This document shows, piece after piece, positions 33,386 to 41,776 of a DNA stretch of 64,000 nt (position 1 is the first letter of the stretch; each line of letters begins with the position of its first letter). The stretch spans positions 186,001 to 250,000 of the forward strand of contig CAKSDZ010000002.1 in NCBI GenBank assembly GCA_934446365.1, given 5' to 3'. Under the pieces are notes generated by a model. That model saw nothing but the letters and a program-made list of their open reading frames with translations. It was not told where the DNA came from and made no database searches. Made by a program: the position numbers and the translations under genes. This DNA comes from an uncultured Eubacteriales bacterium. GTDB lineage: Bacteria; Bacillota; Clostridia; Oscillospirales; CAG-272.

Positions 33386-35416
33386 ATGAACTTCAAAGCA
33401 TTCGTCTCCGTCGCGCTTCGCATCTTTCTTTCTTTTGCAATTACGCTCATCATGTTTATCCTCGGCGTCGAAGCGAAGCTTCACCTATCCGAGCAGGCGG
33501 TAATCGGAATAAGCGTCGCCGCATATGCCGTTTTCGCTTTGTTTTTGCTCCTGTTTCTTTTGAATTTCATCGGTGGACGGCGGATTCAAAAAGATCGGAA
33601 AAGCGTGGAGGAATGGCAGAATTTTCTTCTTTCCCGCAAAGAAGCCGCGATAAAGGATTTTGACCGCGTCGCACGGAAAATCGCGTCCCTGCGCCGCGGA
33701 ATCGCAGCCTATTCCTGTTTTATCTTTCTCATGGCGCTTTATCTCGCCTTTGCGTGCGGCTTTGATATGCCGTTTGTTTTTCTGCTGTTCTCTTTCTATT
33801 TTATATACGGCACCCTTTCCCGAGGGCAATCGGACACAAAGCGCTTTGATTTTTCCGCCTATACGAACCCCGACGAATATCCGGTGCTCCATCAAACGGC
33901 CTATCGGGCGGCGGCGCAGCTGAACCGAAAAGGCACCGTGCGCATCGATCTGACCCCGGACTGCAACGCGGGAATCGCCGTAATCGGAAATACCTATTCC
34001 CTGCAGCTCGGCGTCTTTCTCTTGGATATCCTGACGGAAGAGGAGCTTTATCAGATTCTGCTTCATGAGTTCGCACACGTTGCCGACGCCGGAAACGGAG
34101 ATGAGCGCGAAAGCCGGCTGTTCTTCTCGGTTCAGCAGACGAACACCGCAGGATTTCTCATTTTTTATCATCTGCTGTTTTCTTTTCCGTTTCTTCTCTT
34201 TGCCAAAGAATATATGATCTATCGGGCGACCGCCTCCATCGTAAAAGAAGCGGAAGCGGATAAGGCCATCGCAAAGTACGGAGATCCGCAGATTGCCGCC
34301 GGCGCGCTTGCCAAAACCGCATATCACGATTTCTTTGATTACGAATTTTCTTCCCATGTCGGCGAATCCTATTACAAGCCGGAAACCGTCCGTCCGGACC
34401 ATGCCTCTTTTCTCGCCGGCGCTTTCCGCCGGGCGGTGCCGGAACGCCAAGCGTTTTGGGATCATTTAATCGAAGTGCAAATCGAGCCGCGAAGCGCCTC
34501 TCATCCCATCCTGCGCAATCGGCTGGCGGCGCTCGGCGTATCGGAATATACCGTGAAAATACCCGAGGAAAGCGGCGCTTTTCGGGCGGAATGCCGGTCT
34601 GCCGTCGAATGGCTGAACCGTGTGGTCGCGGAATCGAGAAGCGAAAGCTATGAGCACGACAGAGAGGAAAACTACCTGAAGCCGCTTCATACCGTCGAAG
34701 CATGGGAGGCCGCCGGGAAACCCATTGTCGCAGAGGAATCAAAGGCGCTCTTGGAGGCGCTCGAAGGGCTCGGCCGATATGATGAAACAGAGGCGGTATG
34801 CGACAGAATCATCGCGGAAAGCGCCAACGTATACGCCACCGCGCAGGCGCATTTCTTCAAAGGCAGGCTCATGCTGCACCGTTATGACCGGGACGGAATC
34901 GAGCATCTTTACCGCGCCATCGAAATCAATCATAATTATATCGAAGAGGGACTCGATGAAATCGGAACCTTCTGCTGTCTGATGGGGCTTCCGGACGACC
35001 TTGAAAAATACCGCAGGCGTGCCGTCGAGCTTTCCCAAAAAGAGCAGGATCTTTACGGGCATGCGTCTTCCCTTAAAAGCTCCGACAGGCTATGCGAGGA
35101 GCATCTCCCCGGAGAGATGCTGCCAAACATCCTGACGTTCATGCAAAAAACCGGCCAAGATGTGATACGCCGGATCTACTTGGTTCGGAAAATCATTTCG
35201 GACGACTTCTTTTCCAGCGTATTCGTGCTGGAATTTGAAAAGGATGCCGACATCGACGACACCGATGCCGTTTGTGACCGCATATTTGAATATTTGGATA
35301 CCTACCCCGAGGACTGGCAGTTTTCTCTGTTTGTCTATGACGAAAAGACGACCGGTGCAGCCGTCAAAAAAGTGAAAAACGCCTGCGTTTGGGAAAAAAA
35401 CAGTGATAAAAAATAA
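33386..35416 (+). CDS. M48-like membrane metallopeptidase with C-terminal repeat region
   Basis: 676 residues. Membrane helices lie at about residues 10-30, 42-65 and 110-150. The zinc site is LLHEFAHVADAG (HExxH) with the third ligand expected in KEAEADKAIAKYG (about 100 residues later, ExxxD), the M48 arrangement. The C-terminal half is helical with TPR-like blocks (YDETEAVCDRIIAESANVYATAQAHFFKGRL, quoted as layout only). Possibly a membrane-protein quality-control protease like HtpX. Start at the ATG at 33386 after GGAAAGGAAAT. Followed by a terminator. Confidence 0.75.
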   Translation: MNFKAFVSVALRIFLSFAITLIMFILGVEAKLHLSEQAVIGISVAAYAVFALFLLLFLLNFIGGRRIQKDRKSVEEWQNFLLSRKEAAIKDFDRVARKIASLRRGIAAYSCFIFLMALYLAFACGFDMPFVFLLFSFYFIYGTLSRGQSDTKRFDFSAYTNPDEYPVLHQTAYRAAAQLNRKGTVRIDLTPDCNAGIAVIGNTYSLQLGVFLLDILTEEELYQILLHEFAHVADAGNGDERESRLFFSVQQTNTAGFLIFYHLLFSFPFLLFAKEYMIYRATASIVKEAEADKAIAKYGDPQIAAGALAKTAYHDFFDYEFSSHVGESYYKPETVRPDHASFLAGAFRRAVPERQAFWDHLIEVQIEPRSASHPILRNRLAALGVSEYTVKIPEESGAFRAECRSAVEWLNRVVAESRSESYEHDREENYLKPLHTVEAWEAAGKPIVAEESKALLEALEGLGRYDETEAVCDRIIAESANVYATAQAHFFKGRLMLHRYDRDGIEHLYRAIEINHNYIEEGLDEIGTFCCLMGLPDDLEKYRRRAVELSQKEQDLYGHASSLKSSDRLCEEHLPGEMLPNILTFMQKTGQDVIRRIYLVRKIISDDFFSSVFVLEFEKDADIDDTDAVCDRIFEYLDTYPEDWQFSLFVYDEKTTGAAVKKVKNACVWEKNSDKK

Positions 35417-35445
35417 AAAAGCAAGTTCCGGAGACAACCAGCAGA

Positions 35446-35473
35446 AGGGCCGACGTAAAACGTCGGTCTTTCT
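35446..35473 (+). terminator. Terminator of the M48-like gene
   Basis: Stem GCCGACG/CGTCGGT with loop TAAAA followed by CTTTCT. Confidence 0.75.
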
Positions 35474-35484
35474 CTATATATGAT

Positions 35485-35521
35485 ATATATGAAATAAAAA
35501 TCAACATTTTATTTCATATAT
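35485..35521. repeat. Perfect 15-bp inverted repeat in an AT-rich intergenic region
   Basis: Arms ATATATGAAATAAAA and TTTTATTTCATATAT around seven bases. The 340-base gap between 35416 and 35755 otherwise holds only AT-rich DNA and an extended -10 promoter-like TGTTATAAT near 35577. The palindrome could be an operator or a late terminator. Confidence 0.6.
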
Positions 35522-35754
35522 AGCCTTTATTTTATAATTATTCAATTCAAAGTCATATTTTGTTCATTTTTGCATGTTATAATGTCGAAACATGATAGAT
35601 TCAAAATTTTTTTGTCGAATTTACATTATTTTCTGCTCAAATGAATAATAATATAAACAATCCGGTAATCATTTCTGTCCGAATCCTCCAAAGAGCCGAC
35701 AAGGGATTCAAGAAAACCGATGCCGCCACATGAAAATCTCAGAGGTACAATATT

Positions 35755-36381
35755 ATGAGCTCAACTGAAAAGCTCCATTCAAAGTGGAGACTAACCCAAA
35801 TGCTTTTCTTGACCGGCGTCGTTCTTTCTTTCCTTGGCTGGCTTTGGGAAACCATATTCTCTTTTTTTCTGCGAAGTCCAAACGACAGAGGATTTCTTCT
35901 TCTTCCGATCTGTCCGATCTACGGATTCGCTCTCATCCTCGTTTATCTGCTGTTCGGAACACCTGCCGACATGCGGCTTCTCGGACATCCGGTTCTTCGC
36001 AGCAAGCCGGTTTTGCGATATCTGTCCTATTTTCTCGCCGCTGCCCTTCTTTCCACAGCAATCGAGCTTGTCACCGCGACCTTTTTTCAGTCTATGTTCG
36101 GAATCAAGCTTTGGAGCTATGCTTTTCTGACGGACAGCTTTTCCGAATTTATCTCACTTCTTCCCTCTCTCTTTTGGGGGATTGCCATCACCGTCTTTAT
36201 GCGCTTCCTCTTCCATCCCCTCTTTCATGCGATCGGCAAAATAAAGCCGAGACTTCTAAACGGACTTTTCTGGGGGCTGCTTGCTCTTGTGATAGCAGAT
36301 GCCATATTCAATTTCGCCTATCTGTCCGTAAACGGCCGGCATTACGATATTCCTCTCTTCGACAAAATCATTATAGGATAA
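35755..36381 (+). CDS. Putative ABC-transporter-type membrane protein (CmpB-like, PF06541)
   Basis: 208 residues, five membrane helices. The family hallmark is LGWLWETIFSFFLRSPNDRGFLLLPICPIYGF (given as layout: W-E pair, RGFL, then PICPIYGF), followed by SAIELVTATFFQSMFGIKLWSY. Annotated in databases as putative ABC transporter permease without experimental proof. An AGAGGTAC stretch precedes the ATG at 35755. Monocistronic, with a terminator at 36402-36429. Confidence 0.85.
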   Translation: MSSTEKLHSKWRLTQMLFLTGVVLSFLGWLWETIFSFFLRSPNDRGFLLLPICPIYGFALILVYLLFGTPADMRLLGHPVLRSKPVLRYLSYFLAAALLSTAIELVTATFFQSMFGIKLWSYAFLTDSFSEFISLLPSLFWGIAITVFMRFLFHPLFHAIGKIKPRLLNGLFWGLLALVIADAIFNFAYLSVNGRHYDIPLFDKIIIG

Positions 36382-36401
36382 CCGCCGCAAGCGGTATGAT
36401 A

Positions 36402-36429
36402 AAAAAGGGACGGCTGCCCGTCCCTTTTT
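36402..36429. terminator. Bidirectional terminator between CmpB-like gene and XRE regulator
   Basis: 12-bp stem AAAAAGGGACGG/CCGTCCCTTTTT, loop CTGC. Confidence 0.85.
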
Positions 36430-36814
36430 ATTCGTCGTATACTTCCTTTTCAATCACCAGCATGATACATGCGCTTTCATCCGAAACCGAAAGCGCGGAC
36501 TGCACCACACGCCATCCGGCATTCAAATAATCATTGAGTTTATCGATATTTTCTTTTCCTCTATTGGAACCATACGGAGGTTCGGCGACCACCTTTTGAA
36601 GCTTGCGCGGTGTGCCGCGGAGCAGATAATCGCAGCTCACGCTGAAAAGATCCGCCAGCTGCGGGAAAAATGTGATATCGGGATACCCGCCGCCCACCTC
36701 CCATTTGGATATGGTCTTGTCGCTCACACCGAGCTTTTCCGCGAGGGCTGCCTGCGTCAGATTCGCCGCCGTGCGAAGCTTTGCGATTCGCTCTCCGATT
36801 CTTTTTTCGTCCAT
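36428..36814 (-). CDS. XRE-family regulator with DUF4177-like tail
   Basis: 128 residues. An N-terminal XRE domain (IGERIAKLRTAANLTQAALA, recognition region DKTISKWEVGGGYPD) is followed by about 50 residues that read as a DUF4177-like unit (IDKLNDYLNAGWRVVQSALS). The combination of a helix-turn-helix and a small beta-rich tail is common in Clostridia; the ligand is unknown. A promoter with TACAAT lies directly upstream. Confidence 0.82.
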   Translation of the reverse strand: MDEKRIGERIAKLRTAANLTQAALAEKLGVSDKTISKWEVGGGYPDITFFPQLADLFSVSCDYLLRGTPRKLQKVVAEPPYGSNRGKENIDKLNDYLNAGWRVVQSALSVSDESACIMLVIEKEVYDE

Positions 36815-36846
36815 TTCATTTTCCTCCCTTGTGATTGGCTGCCCTT

Positions 36847-36876
36847 ATTGTATCATGGAAAACACGCCCTTGTCCA
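36847..36876 (-). promoter_or_regulatory. Promoter of the XRE-DUF4177 gene
   Basis: Minus strand TGGACA (36871-36876), 18 bases, TACAAT (36847-36852). Confidence 0.6.
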
Positions 36877-36952
36877 CCTACGCTTGCGAGAGAAAAAGAA
36901 GCGGCATGCGTCCGTTTTCTCTACGAAACGCAGATACCGCTTTTCCCGTCGA

Positions 36953-37435
36953 TCAGGCATCGACGATCGTGACCGTTTTGATTTTTTGCTCCTTCACCGG
37001 CTTATCCGAATAGTCCGTATCGACCGAGGCGATCTCGTCCAGCACCTCGAAGCCGTCCGTCAGCTTCCCGAATGCGGCATACTGGCCGTCGAGATGCGGC
37101 GCATCGCGGTGCATAATGAAAAACTGCGAGCCTGCGGAATCCGGTCGCGCCGAGCGCGCCATTGAAATGACGCCGCGCGTATGCTTCAAGGGGTTTTTCA
37201 CACCGTTCGATGCAAATTCTCCCTTGATTTGATAGCCGGGACCTCCCATGCCGGTGCCGGTCGGGTCGCCGCCCTGTATCATAAAGCCCTCGATGACCCT
37301 GTGAAAGATAAGTCCGTTATAAAAGCCGTCCTTTGCAAGCTTTACAAAATTCTCCACCGTAATCGGCGCCGCTTCCGGATAAAGCTCAAGCGTCATCACG
37401 CCGCCGTTTTCCATTTCCATGACTGCCTTTGTCAT
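36953..37435 (-). CDS. Cyclophilin-type peptidyl-prolyl isomerase
   Basis: 160 residues, cytoplasmic (no signal peptide). Catalytic and binding blocks: FHRVIEGFMIQGGDPTGTG, with the catalytic Arg, then ISMARSARPDSAGSQFFIM and DGQYAAFGKLTDGFEVLDEI. Catalyses cis-trans isomerisation of Xaa-Pro bonds. The mRNA has a short GCGCC...GGCGC hairpin immediately before the GGGAGG site, a possible stability element. A TATAAT extended -10 lies upstream near 37480. Confidence 0.95.
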   Translation of the reverse strand: MTKAVMEMENGGVMTLELYPEAAPITVENFVKLAKDGFYNGLIFHRVIEGFMIQGGDPTGTGMGGPGYQIKGEFASNGVKNPLKHTRGVISMARSARPDSAGSQFFIMHRDAPHLDGQYAAFGKLTDGFEVLDEIASVDTDYSDKPVKEQKIKTVTIVDA

Positions 37436-37544
37436 ATGTCCTCCCGCGCCGAGACCGGCGCTTTTTGTTTTTTCTTTATTATACCATAAATTTTACAAAA
37501 ATCTATGCCCTTTTTCATTTTTCTATACGCTTTATTTCGTGAAG

Positions 37545-37566
37545 CACAAACGCTTCCGCGTTTGTG
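37545..37566 (-). terminator. Hairpin after the SpoIVFB-like gene
   Basis: Perfect 9-bp stem CACAAACGC/GCGTTTGTG with a four-base loop 30 bases beyond the stop. No clear T run, so a terminator role is only likely. Confidence 0.5.
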
Positions 37567-37594
37567 AAGCCAATCTATCAAACGCCGCAAAACC

Positions 37595-38176
37595 TCACAG
37601 CTTTTTCACAATCAGATACGAAAAAAGATAGGCACAGAACAGAAGAAGCGTAAAATTGACGCCGCTGTAAAAGAATATGTAAAGCGACAGCATCCACAGC
37701 ACGGCAAGGCATGCACAGGTCGTGACGTACAGCACTCTGTCCGACGCTTCCTCGCCGAAAAACCGGGACAAGAGCGCCCCCGCCATCCGTCCGCCGTCGA
37801 GCGTTTTCAGCGGCAGCAAATTGAGTACGGCTAAGGAAAGAGAAAGCGAGCATGCGGAAATCCCGACCTCCTGCGGCAGCCAAAAAAAGGCCGCTCCCGC
37901 ATACAGAAGGCTCATAAAGGGGCCGGCCGCGGCGATGAAAAATTCCTCACGATAGGAGGCAGCGGCGGAAAGTCCGATGCTGATGCCCACGGGCATCAGC
38001 CGAATCTCCGTCACCCGCTTGTCGAGCAGGAGTGCGGCGAGCATGTGTCCTGCTTCATGCAGCAATACGGAGGATACCGCCGCAAACGCATAGGCACGCG
38101 GCATGGCGGCAAAAAGCAGAAACAGTCCGGCCGCGGCAAAGGGATGAATATGAAAATGAATTCTGCCGCGTTTCAT
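37595..38176 (-). CDS. SpoIVFB-like site-2 intramembrane metalloprotease (M50)
   Basis: 193 residues with about six membrane segments. The zinc motif is LLHEAGHMLAALLLD (HExxH) and the third-ligand region is NLLPLKTLDGGRM. SpoIVFB in Bacillus cleaves pro-sigma-K in the mother cell. The start ATG at 38176 overlaps the stop of the preceding ytvI-like gene as ATGA and has GGAGGAAA upstream. The upstream frame extension is out-of-frame ytvI sequence. No SpoIVFA partner gene is seen, so the sporulation role is inferred. Confidence 0.8.
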   Translation of the reverse strand: MKRGRIHFHIHPFAAAGLFLLFAAMPRAYAFAAVSSVLLHEAGHMLAALLLDKRVTEIRLMPVGISIGLSAAASYREEFFIAAAGPFMSLLYAGAAFFWLPQEVGISACSLSLSLAVLNLLPLKTLDGGRMAGALLSRFFGEEASDRVLYVTTCACLAVLWMLSLYIFFYSGVNFTLLLFCAYLFSYLIVKKL

Positions 38177-39276
38177 GGGCTTTCCTCCTTTGCCGGGGAT
38201 TTCCGGAACGCCGCTATCGTATTTTTGACAATCACGGCGACAAGCGGTACAAGCAGCATACCGAAAAAGCCGAAGAGCCGGAGTCCCACATACATGGAAG
38301 CAAGCGCGAGCAGCGGATGCATGCCGATGCCCGCTCCGACGATCCTCGGCTCCAAAATCTGACGCAGAACCGAGATGACCGCATACAAAATCAAAAGCCC
38401 CACGGCCGTCCGAATATCTCCTGCGGCAAACAGATAGACCGCCCACGGAATCAGAACGGTGCCGGTGCCAAGCACCGGCAGAATATCCACAAGAGCCGTC
38501 ACAAGTGCGAGCAAAAACGCATATTTCTGTTTGAGAATGACAAAGCCTGTGAACAATTCCGCAAAGGTGAAAAGGAAAATTATGACGTAGGATTTAAAAT
38601 ATTTGGCAAGCGTCCGTCCTGTCTGCCCATACATTTCACGCAGCGCATCACGGGGACGGCCGCGCAGATGGCTTTTGATAAAAGATATGATTTTTTCGTA
38701 ATCCGCGCAGAAATAGACCGCCGAGAACACGGTCACAATGGAAAAAATCAATGCCTGCGGAACAGCGGACACCAGCCGTCCCGCATATCCCGGAATTTTG
38801 GCGGCAAAGGAAAAAACGGCGTTCTTCATCATATCGGTGAGCGCCTCTCCGATGCGCTCCCGCAGGGCTTCCGCGTTCTCTCCCGAAAAAAACGGCAGTC
38901 CGGCGGCAAATGTGCCGAGCCTGTCGAGCATAGCCGTCAGATTGGAGAGAATCGCATTCTCCCCGACGACGATGCTGCGTGCAAGCGCACCGAGCTGCTC
39001 GACCGCTTCCATAACCGCGACAAAAAGGAGTCCGAGCCCCACGGTCAAAAACAAAATGACAAACACCACCGATACCACTCTCTGCGAAATCCCTGTTTTT
39101 CGCGATACGGCCGCAGCAGGACGGCGCAGGAGAGTCGCCGCCGCAAAGGCAATCACAAACGGCAGCACGATGGGAAAGATATACTTTGCAAAAACATAAA
39201 CCGCAAAAATCCCGAGCAAACTATAAAACACGATATAAACCGTCCGGCGGTACGGCTCTTCCGGAAGAAATTGCAT
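38173..39276 (-). CDS. YtvI-like AI-2E family membrane protein
   Basis: About 367 residues with eight predicted membrane segments and the AI-2E family blocks FSAVYFCADYEKIISFIKSHL, LTFAELFTGFVILKQKYAFLLALVTALVDILPVLGTG (quoted as layout) and EPRIVGAGIGMHPLLALASMYVGLRLFG. This subgroup is annotated as sporulation integral membrane protein YtvI. Start at the ATG at 39276 with GGAG seven bases before it. Translationally coupled to the SpoIVFB-like gene. Confidence 0.83.
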   Translation of the reverse strand: MQFLPEEPYRRTVYIVFYSLLGIFAVYVFAKYIFPIVLPFVIAFAAATLLRRPAAAVSRKTGISQRVVSVVFVILFLTVGLGLLFVAVMEAVEQLGALARSIVVGENAILSNLTAMLDRLGTFAAGLPFFSGENAEALRERIGEALTDMMKNAVFSFAAKIPGYAGRLVSAVPQALIFSIVTVFSAVYFCADYEKIISFIKSHLRGRPRDALREMYGQTGRTLAKYFKSYVIIFLFTFAELFTGFVILKQKYAFLLALVTALVDILPVLGTGTVLIPWAVYLFAAGDIRTAVGLLILYAVISVLRQILEPRIVGAGIGMHPLLALASMYVGLRLFGFFGMLLVPLVAVIVKNTIAAFRKSPAKEESP

Positions 39277-39341
39277 ATTCAGTCTCCGGTCCCGGTCCGG
39301 CACGGCCATTTCCAAAAAATCAGGACTTGTCAGAAATCACC

Positions 39342-39370
39342 TTGACAAACCGAATCATTTATGATATGAT
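39342..39370 (+). promoter_or_regulatory. Promoter of the LRR lipoprotein gene
   Basis: TTGACA (39342-39347), 17 bases, TATGAT (39365-39370); near-consensus. The leader to 39529 is about 150 bases long and contains a second ATG with an SD-like GGGAG at 39467. Confidence 0.8.
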
Positions 39371-39529
39371 TTATTTTATGTAAGGGTAAGTTCATTTATT
39401 CAGCACCGGAAAACGGAACCGGCATGGCAAATCGATTCCGTCCGGTACCCGCATGGCGGGAGTCAATTATGTTTGCGCCGCCGCAGACCCAAAGCGTCCG
39501 CGGACAGTCGGCAGAATGGAGTTTCAATT

Positions 39530-40228
39530 ATGAAAAAACTTTTGGCTTTGCTTCTTGTTGTTTGCATAAGCGCATTTATTTTTGTATCCTGTAAGGGCGA
39601 CGATAATCCGTCGGAAACCACCGGCGGAGGAGAAACCACAGCCGGCAGCGATTCCACCAACGCTTCCACGCCCGAGGTAACGACAGCGCCGGAAACCACC
39701 CATGTTTTTGTCGACCAGAACATCATCGACAGCCTTGATTACGATTATATCATCAGACTCATTAAGGACGACGACAACAAAACGGTCGGCGTTGCGGTTT
39801 TCACATGGAAAGAAAATAAAGCCTCCGACAGCATTACGTTCGACAGCGAATACGTTCTCGACGGCGTGACCTATCCGGTTCTTCAGGTCGGCGTAGGACA
39901 GGGCGTTCTCAACTTCCAAAAGCAGCTCAAATCCGTTACGATTCCCGGAAGCGTTCGGACAATTTCAAAGGTCGCGTTTAACTTCTGCACCGCGCTCACG
40001 ACGCTGAATCTTTCCGAAGGTCTTGAAGAAATCGGTGAAATGGCATTTTGGGGCTGCACCTCTCTCGAAACGCTGACGATTCCTTCCACTGTAAAAACCA
40101 TCGGAAGCAATGCATTTGCCGATTGCACAGGCTTAAAAAGTGTGACGCTTCCCCGCGCATTTGAGGGCAGCATCGACACGATTTTCGCAGGATGCGACAA
40201 TCTCACCACAATCAATTATATCGACTGA
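39530..40228 (+). CDS. Lipoprotein with BspA-type leucine-rich repeats
   Basis: 232 residues. A lipoprotein signal peptide (MKKLLALLLVVCISAFIFVSC, lipobox FVSC with the Cys at about 21) is followed by a Thr/Ser/Glu-rich linker and then LRR_5 units: LKSVTIPGSVRTISKVAF, LTTLNLSEGLEEIGEMAFWGC, LETLTIPSTVKTIGSNAFADC, LKSVTLPRAF. Surface-attached, probably ligand- or matrix-binding. A GGAG site precedes the ATG at 39530. Confidence 0.88.
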   Translation: MKKLLALLLVVCISAFIFVSCKGDDNPSETTGGGETTAGSDSTNASTPEVTTAPETTHVFVDQNIIDSLDYDYIIRLIKDDDNKTVGVAVFTWKENKASDSITFDSEYVLDGVTYPVLQVGVGQGVLNFQKQLKSVTIPGSVRTISKVAFNFCTALTTLNLSEGLEEIGEMAFWGCTSLETLTIPSTVKTIGSNAFADCTGLKSVTLPRAFEGSIDTIFAGCDNLTTINYID

Positions 40229-40244
40229 TATCGGTACCAAATCA

Positions 40245-40296
40245 AAAATCCCCTCATACAATGAAAGCAAAAGCATTGTATGAAGGGATTTTTATT
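40245..40296 (+). terminator. Terminator hairpin overlapping the GH18 ribosome site
   Basis: 19-bp stem with one mismatch (40245-40263 with 40274-40292), then a T-rich run ending right before the next ATG. It terminates the lipoprotein mRNA and its 3' arm contains the GAAGGG ribosome site of the following gene. Confidence 0.75.
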
Positions 40297-41151
40297 ATGA
40301 CAATTCATGTAGTAAAGCCGGGCGATACGCTCTCCGGTATCGCCGCCACTTACGGAGTATCCGAAGACCTGCTCGCCATATGGAACGCATTGTCCGAGCC
40401 GTATGCGCTCGTCGTCGGACAGGCGATTCTGATTCTGACGCCGGCCGGCGTCTATACCGTGCGCGCAGGCGATACGGTGGCCTCCATCGCAAGACGCTTC
40501 GGAATTTCGGCAAGAGAGCTTTTTGCCAACAATCCGAATCTCGACGGCGGACTAATTCCGATTTTTGAAGGGCAGACCCTTGTTCTCGGATTTGAAGAGG
40601 AAAAAGCCTATACCATGAAGACCAATGCTTACGCTTATCCGTTCATCACGGATGAAGCGCTTTACGGCACACTTCCCTACCTCACGTTTTTGGCTCCGTT
40701 CACCTATGGCTTTACGCCGCAGGGAGAGCTGATCCCGCTCGACGACGAACGGCTCATCACCTCCGCCATCAGCTACGGCTCCGCGGCACTCATGCATTTA
40801 TCGACGCTTACGGAGGCGGGAACCTTCTCCAATGAGCTTGCCTCCGCGATTTTTGCCGACGAGCAGGCGGCGGATACGCTCATCACGAATATACTCGAAA
40901 ATCTCCGTGCCAAGGATTATTACGGACTCGACATCGATTTTGAATTTATATATCCAAGCGACGCCGCCGCTTATGCGCGGTTCATTGAAAAAGCAAGGAT
41001 CCGCCTGAATGCGGAGGGATATCCGGTCATTGCCGCACTGGCTCCCAAGACCTCGCGCGATCAGCCGGGACAGTTTTACGAGGGACATGACTATGCGCTG
41101 ATCGGCGCCGCCGCAAATGAAGTTTTCGTCATGACATATGAATGGGGATGA
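40297..41151 (+). pseudogene. LysM-GH18 spore peptidoglycan hydrolase (SleL/YaaH-like), 3'-truncated
   Basis: Two LysM domains (about residues 2-48 and 50-97: IHVVKPGDTLSGIAATYGVS, VYTVRAGDTVASIARRFGIS) and the first two thirds of a GH18 catalytic domain with the DxxDxDxE-type motif YYGLDIDFEFIYP. Cortical-fragment lytic enzymes of this type have about 425 residues; here the frame stops after 284, at EVFVMTYEWG. In the family this is followed by YTYGPPMAVAP and about 140 further residues. The break coincides with the start of the AT-rich prophage region, so the gene is likely split by the prophage. Start at the ATG at 40297 behind GAAGGG. Confidence 0.85.
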
Positions 41152-41152
41152 A
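41139..41152 (+). other. Candidate prophage attachment site (left end)
   Basis: The point where the GH18 frame ceases to match its family (within ATGGGGATGA) and base composition shifts to AT-rich. The matching right-end copy, which should lie next to the missing gene part, is beyond 64000, so the core cannot be defined here. Confidence 0.5.
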
Positions 41153-41192
41153 AATGATACTACCATAAGAGCAAATTATATTTTTATAAAAA

Positions 41193-41217
41193 AGAGAACC
41201 TACGAGTTAGGTTCTCT
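41193..41217 (-). terminator. Terminator of the YwgA/HD operon
   Basis: Perfect 10-bp stem AGAGAACCTA/TAGGTTCTCT with a five-base loop, followed on the minus strand by six T residues. Confidence 0.85.
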
Positions 41218-41273
41218 CTTTATATACATAATATATAGAACATCTCTGTCATGTGCAACAAATATCAGTGCTT

Positions 41274-41759
41274 TTATGAAATATATTTTTGTTCTCTCAA
41301 ACGCTTTAGAGCTTGCCAAATATGCGAATTAGTATACTTTGAGCCTTTGATTTTTATGACGCCATCTACAGTTTTTCCATCATTTTTTTGTTGCTTATAC
41401 ACATACAAAGTCGTCGTCAACAGTTCCAACTCACTTGGAGTATCCTCGCCAAATTCCTCTATAATTTGATTTACTAAATTATTTTCATACTTTTCGCATA
41501 TAGAATCATCTGCAACTGAAATATTGTGTCCCATTTCCGAATAGGAAATTGAGAGAATCCCCTCGTCATCTAACGAACGCACAGTATAATCTAAATCTGC
41601 ACTATATGGTCCATAAAAATGAATACCATAATCACATCCTAAATCAACGCCTTTAGCTTCAATCAAGTAAACCATTTTTTGGAGTGTTTTTTTGCAAGGA
41701 GCCCCCTTTTTCTCTGTTATCTTTTTTACAATTGCCACAACAGCATCTTTATTTACCAT
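41274..41759 (-). CDS. YwgA-like protein
   Basis: 161 residues. GAPCKKTLQKMVYLIEAKGV and YGIHFYGPYSADLDYTVRSL resemble YwgA of Bacillus, which sits next to the HD protein YwfO there; a similar fold-level pattern is seen in Panacea/DUF4065-type proteins, but I cannot separate the two without a search. Helical, no membrane segment. The stop of the HD gene lies 17 bases upstream of the GGGAGAG site, so the two form an operon. Much more AT-rich than the neighbouring chromosome. Function unknown; a regulator or partner of the HD enzyme is the plain inference. Confidence 0.75.
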   Translation of the reverse strand: MVNKDAVVAIVKKITEKKGAPCKKTLQKMVYLIEAKGVDLGCDYGIHFYGPYSADLDYTVRSLDDEGILSISYSEMGHNISVADDSICEKYENNLVNQIIEEFGEDTPSELELLTTTLYVYKQQKNDGKTVDGVIKIKGSKYTNSHIWQALKRLREQKYIS

Positions 41760-41776
41760 ACTTCTCTCCCAATATT

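Noticed and set aside
39467..39592. A 42-codon leader ORF before the lipoprotein gene
   Set aside because: It has a GGGAG..ATG start, but its composition is unremarkable, it overlaps the lipoprotein coding region, and no regulatory motif supports a leader peptide.
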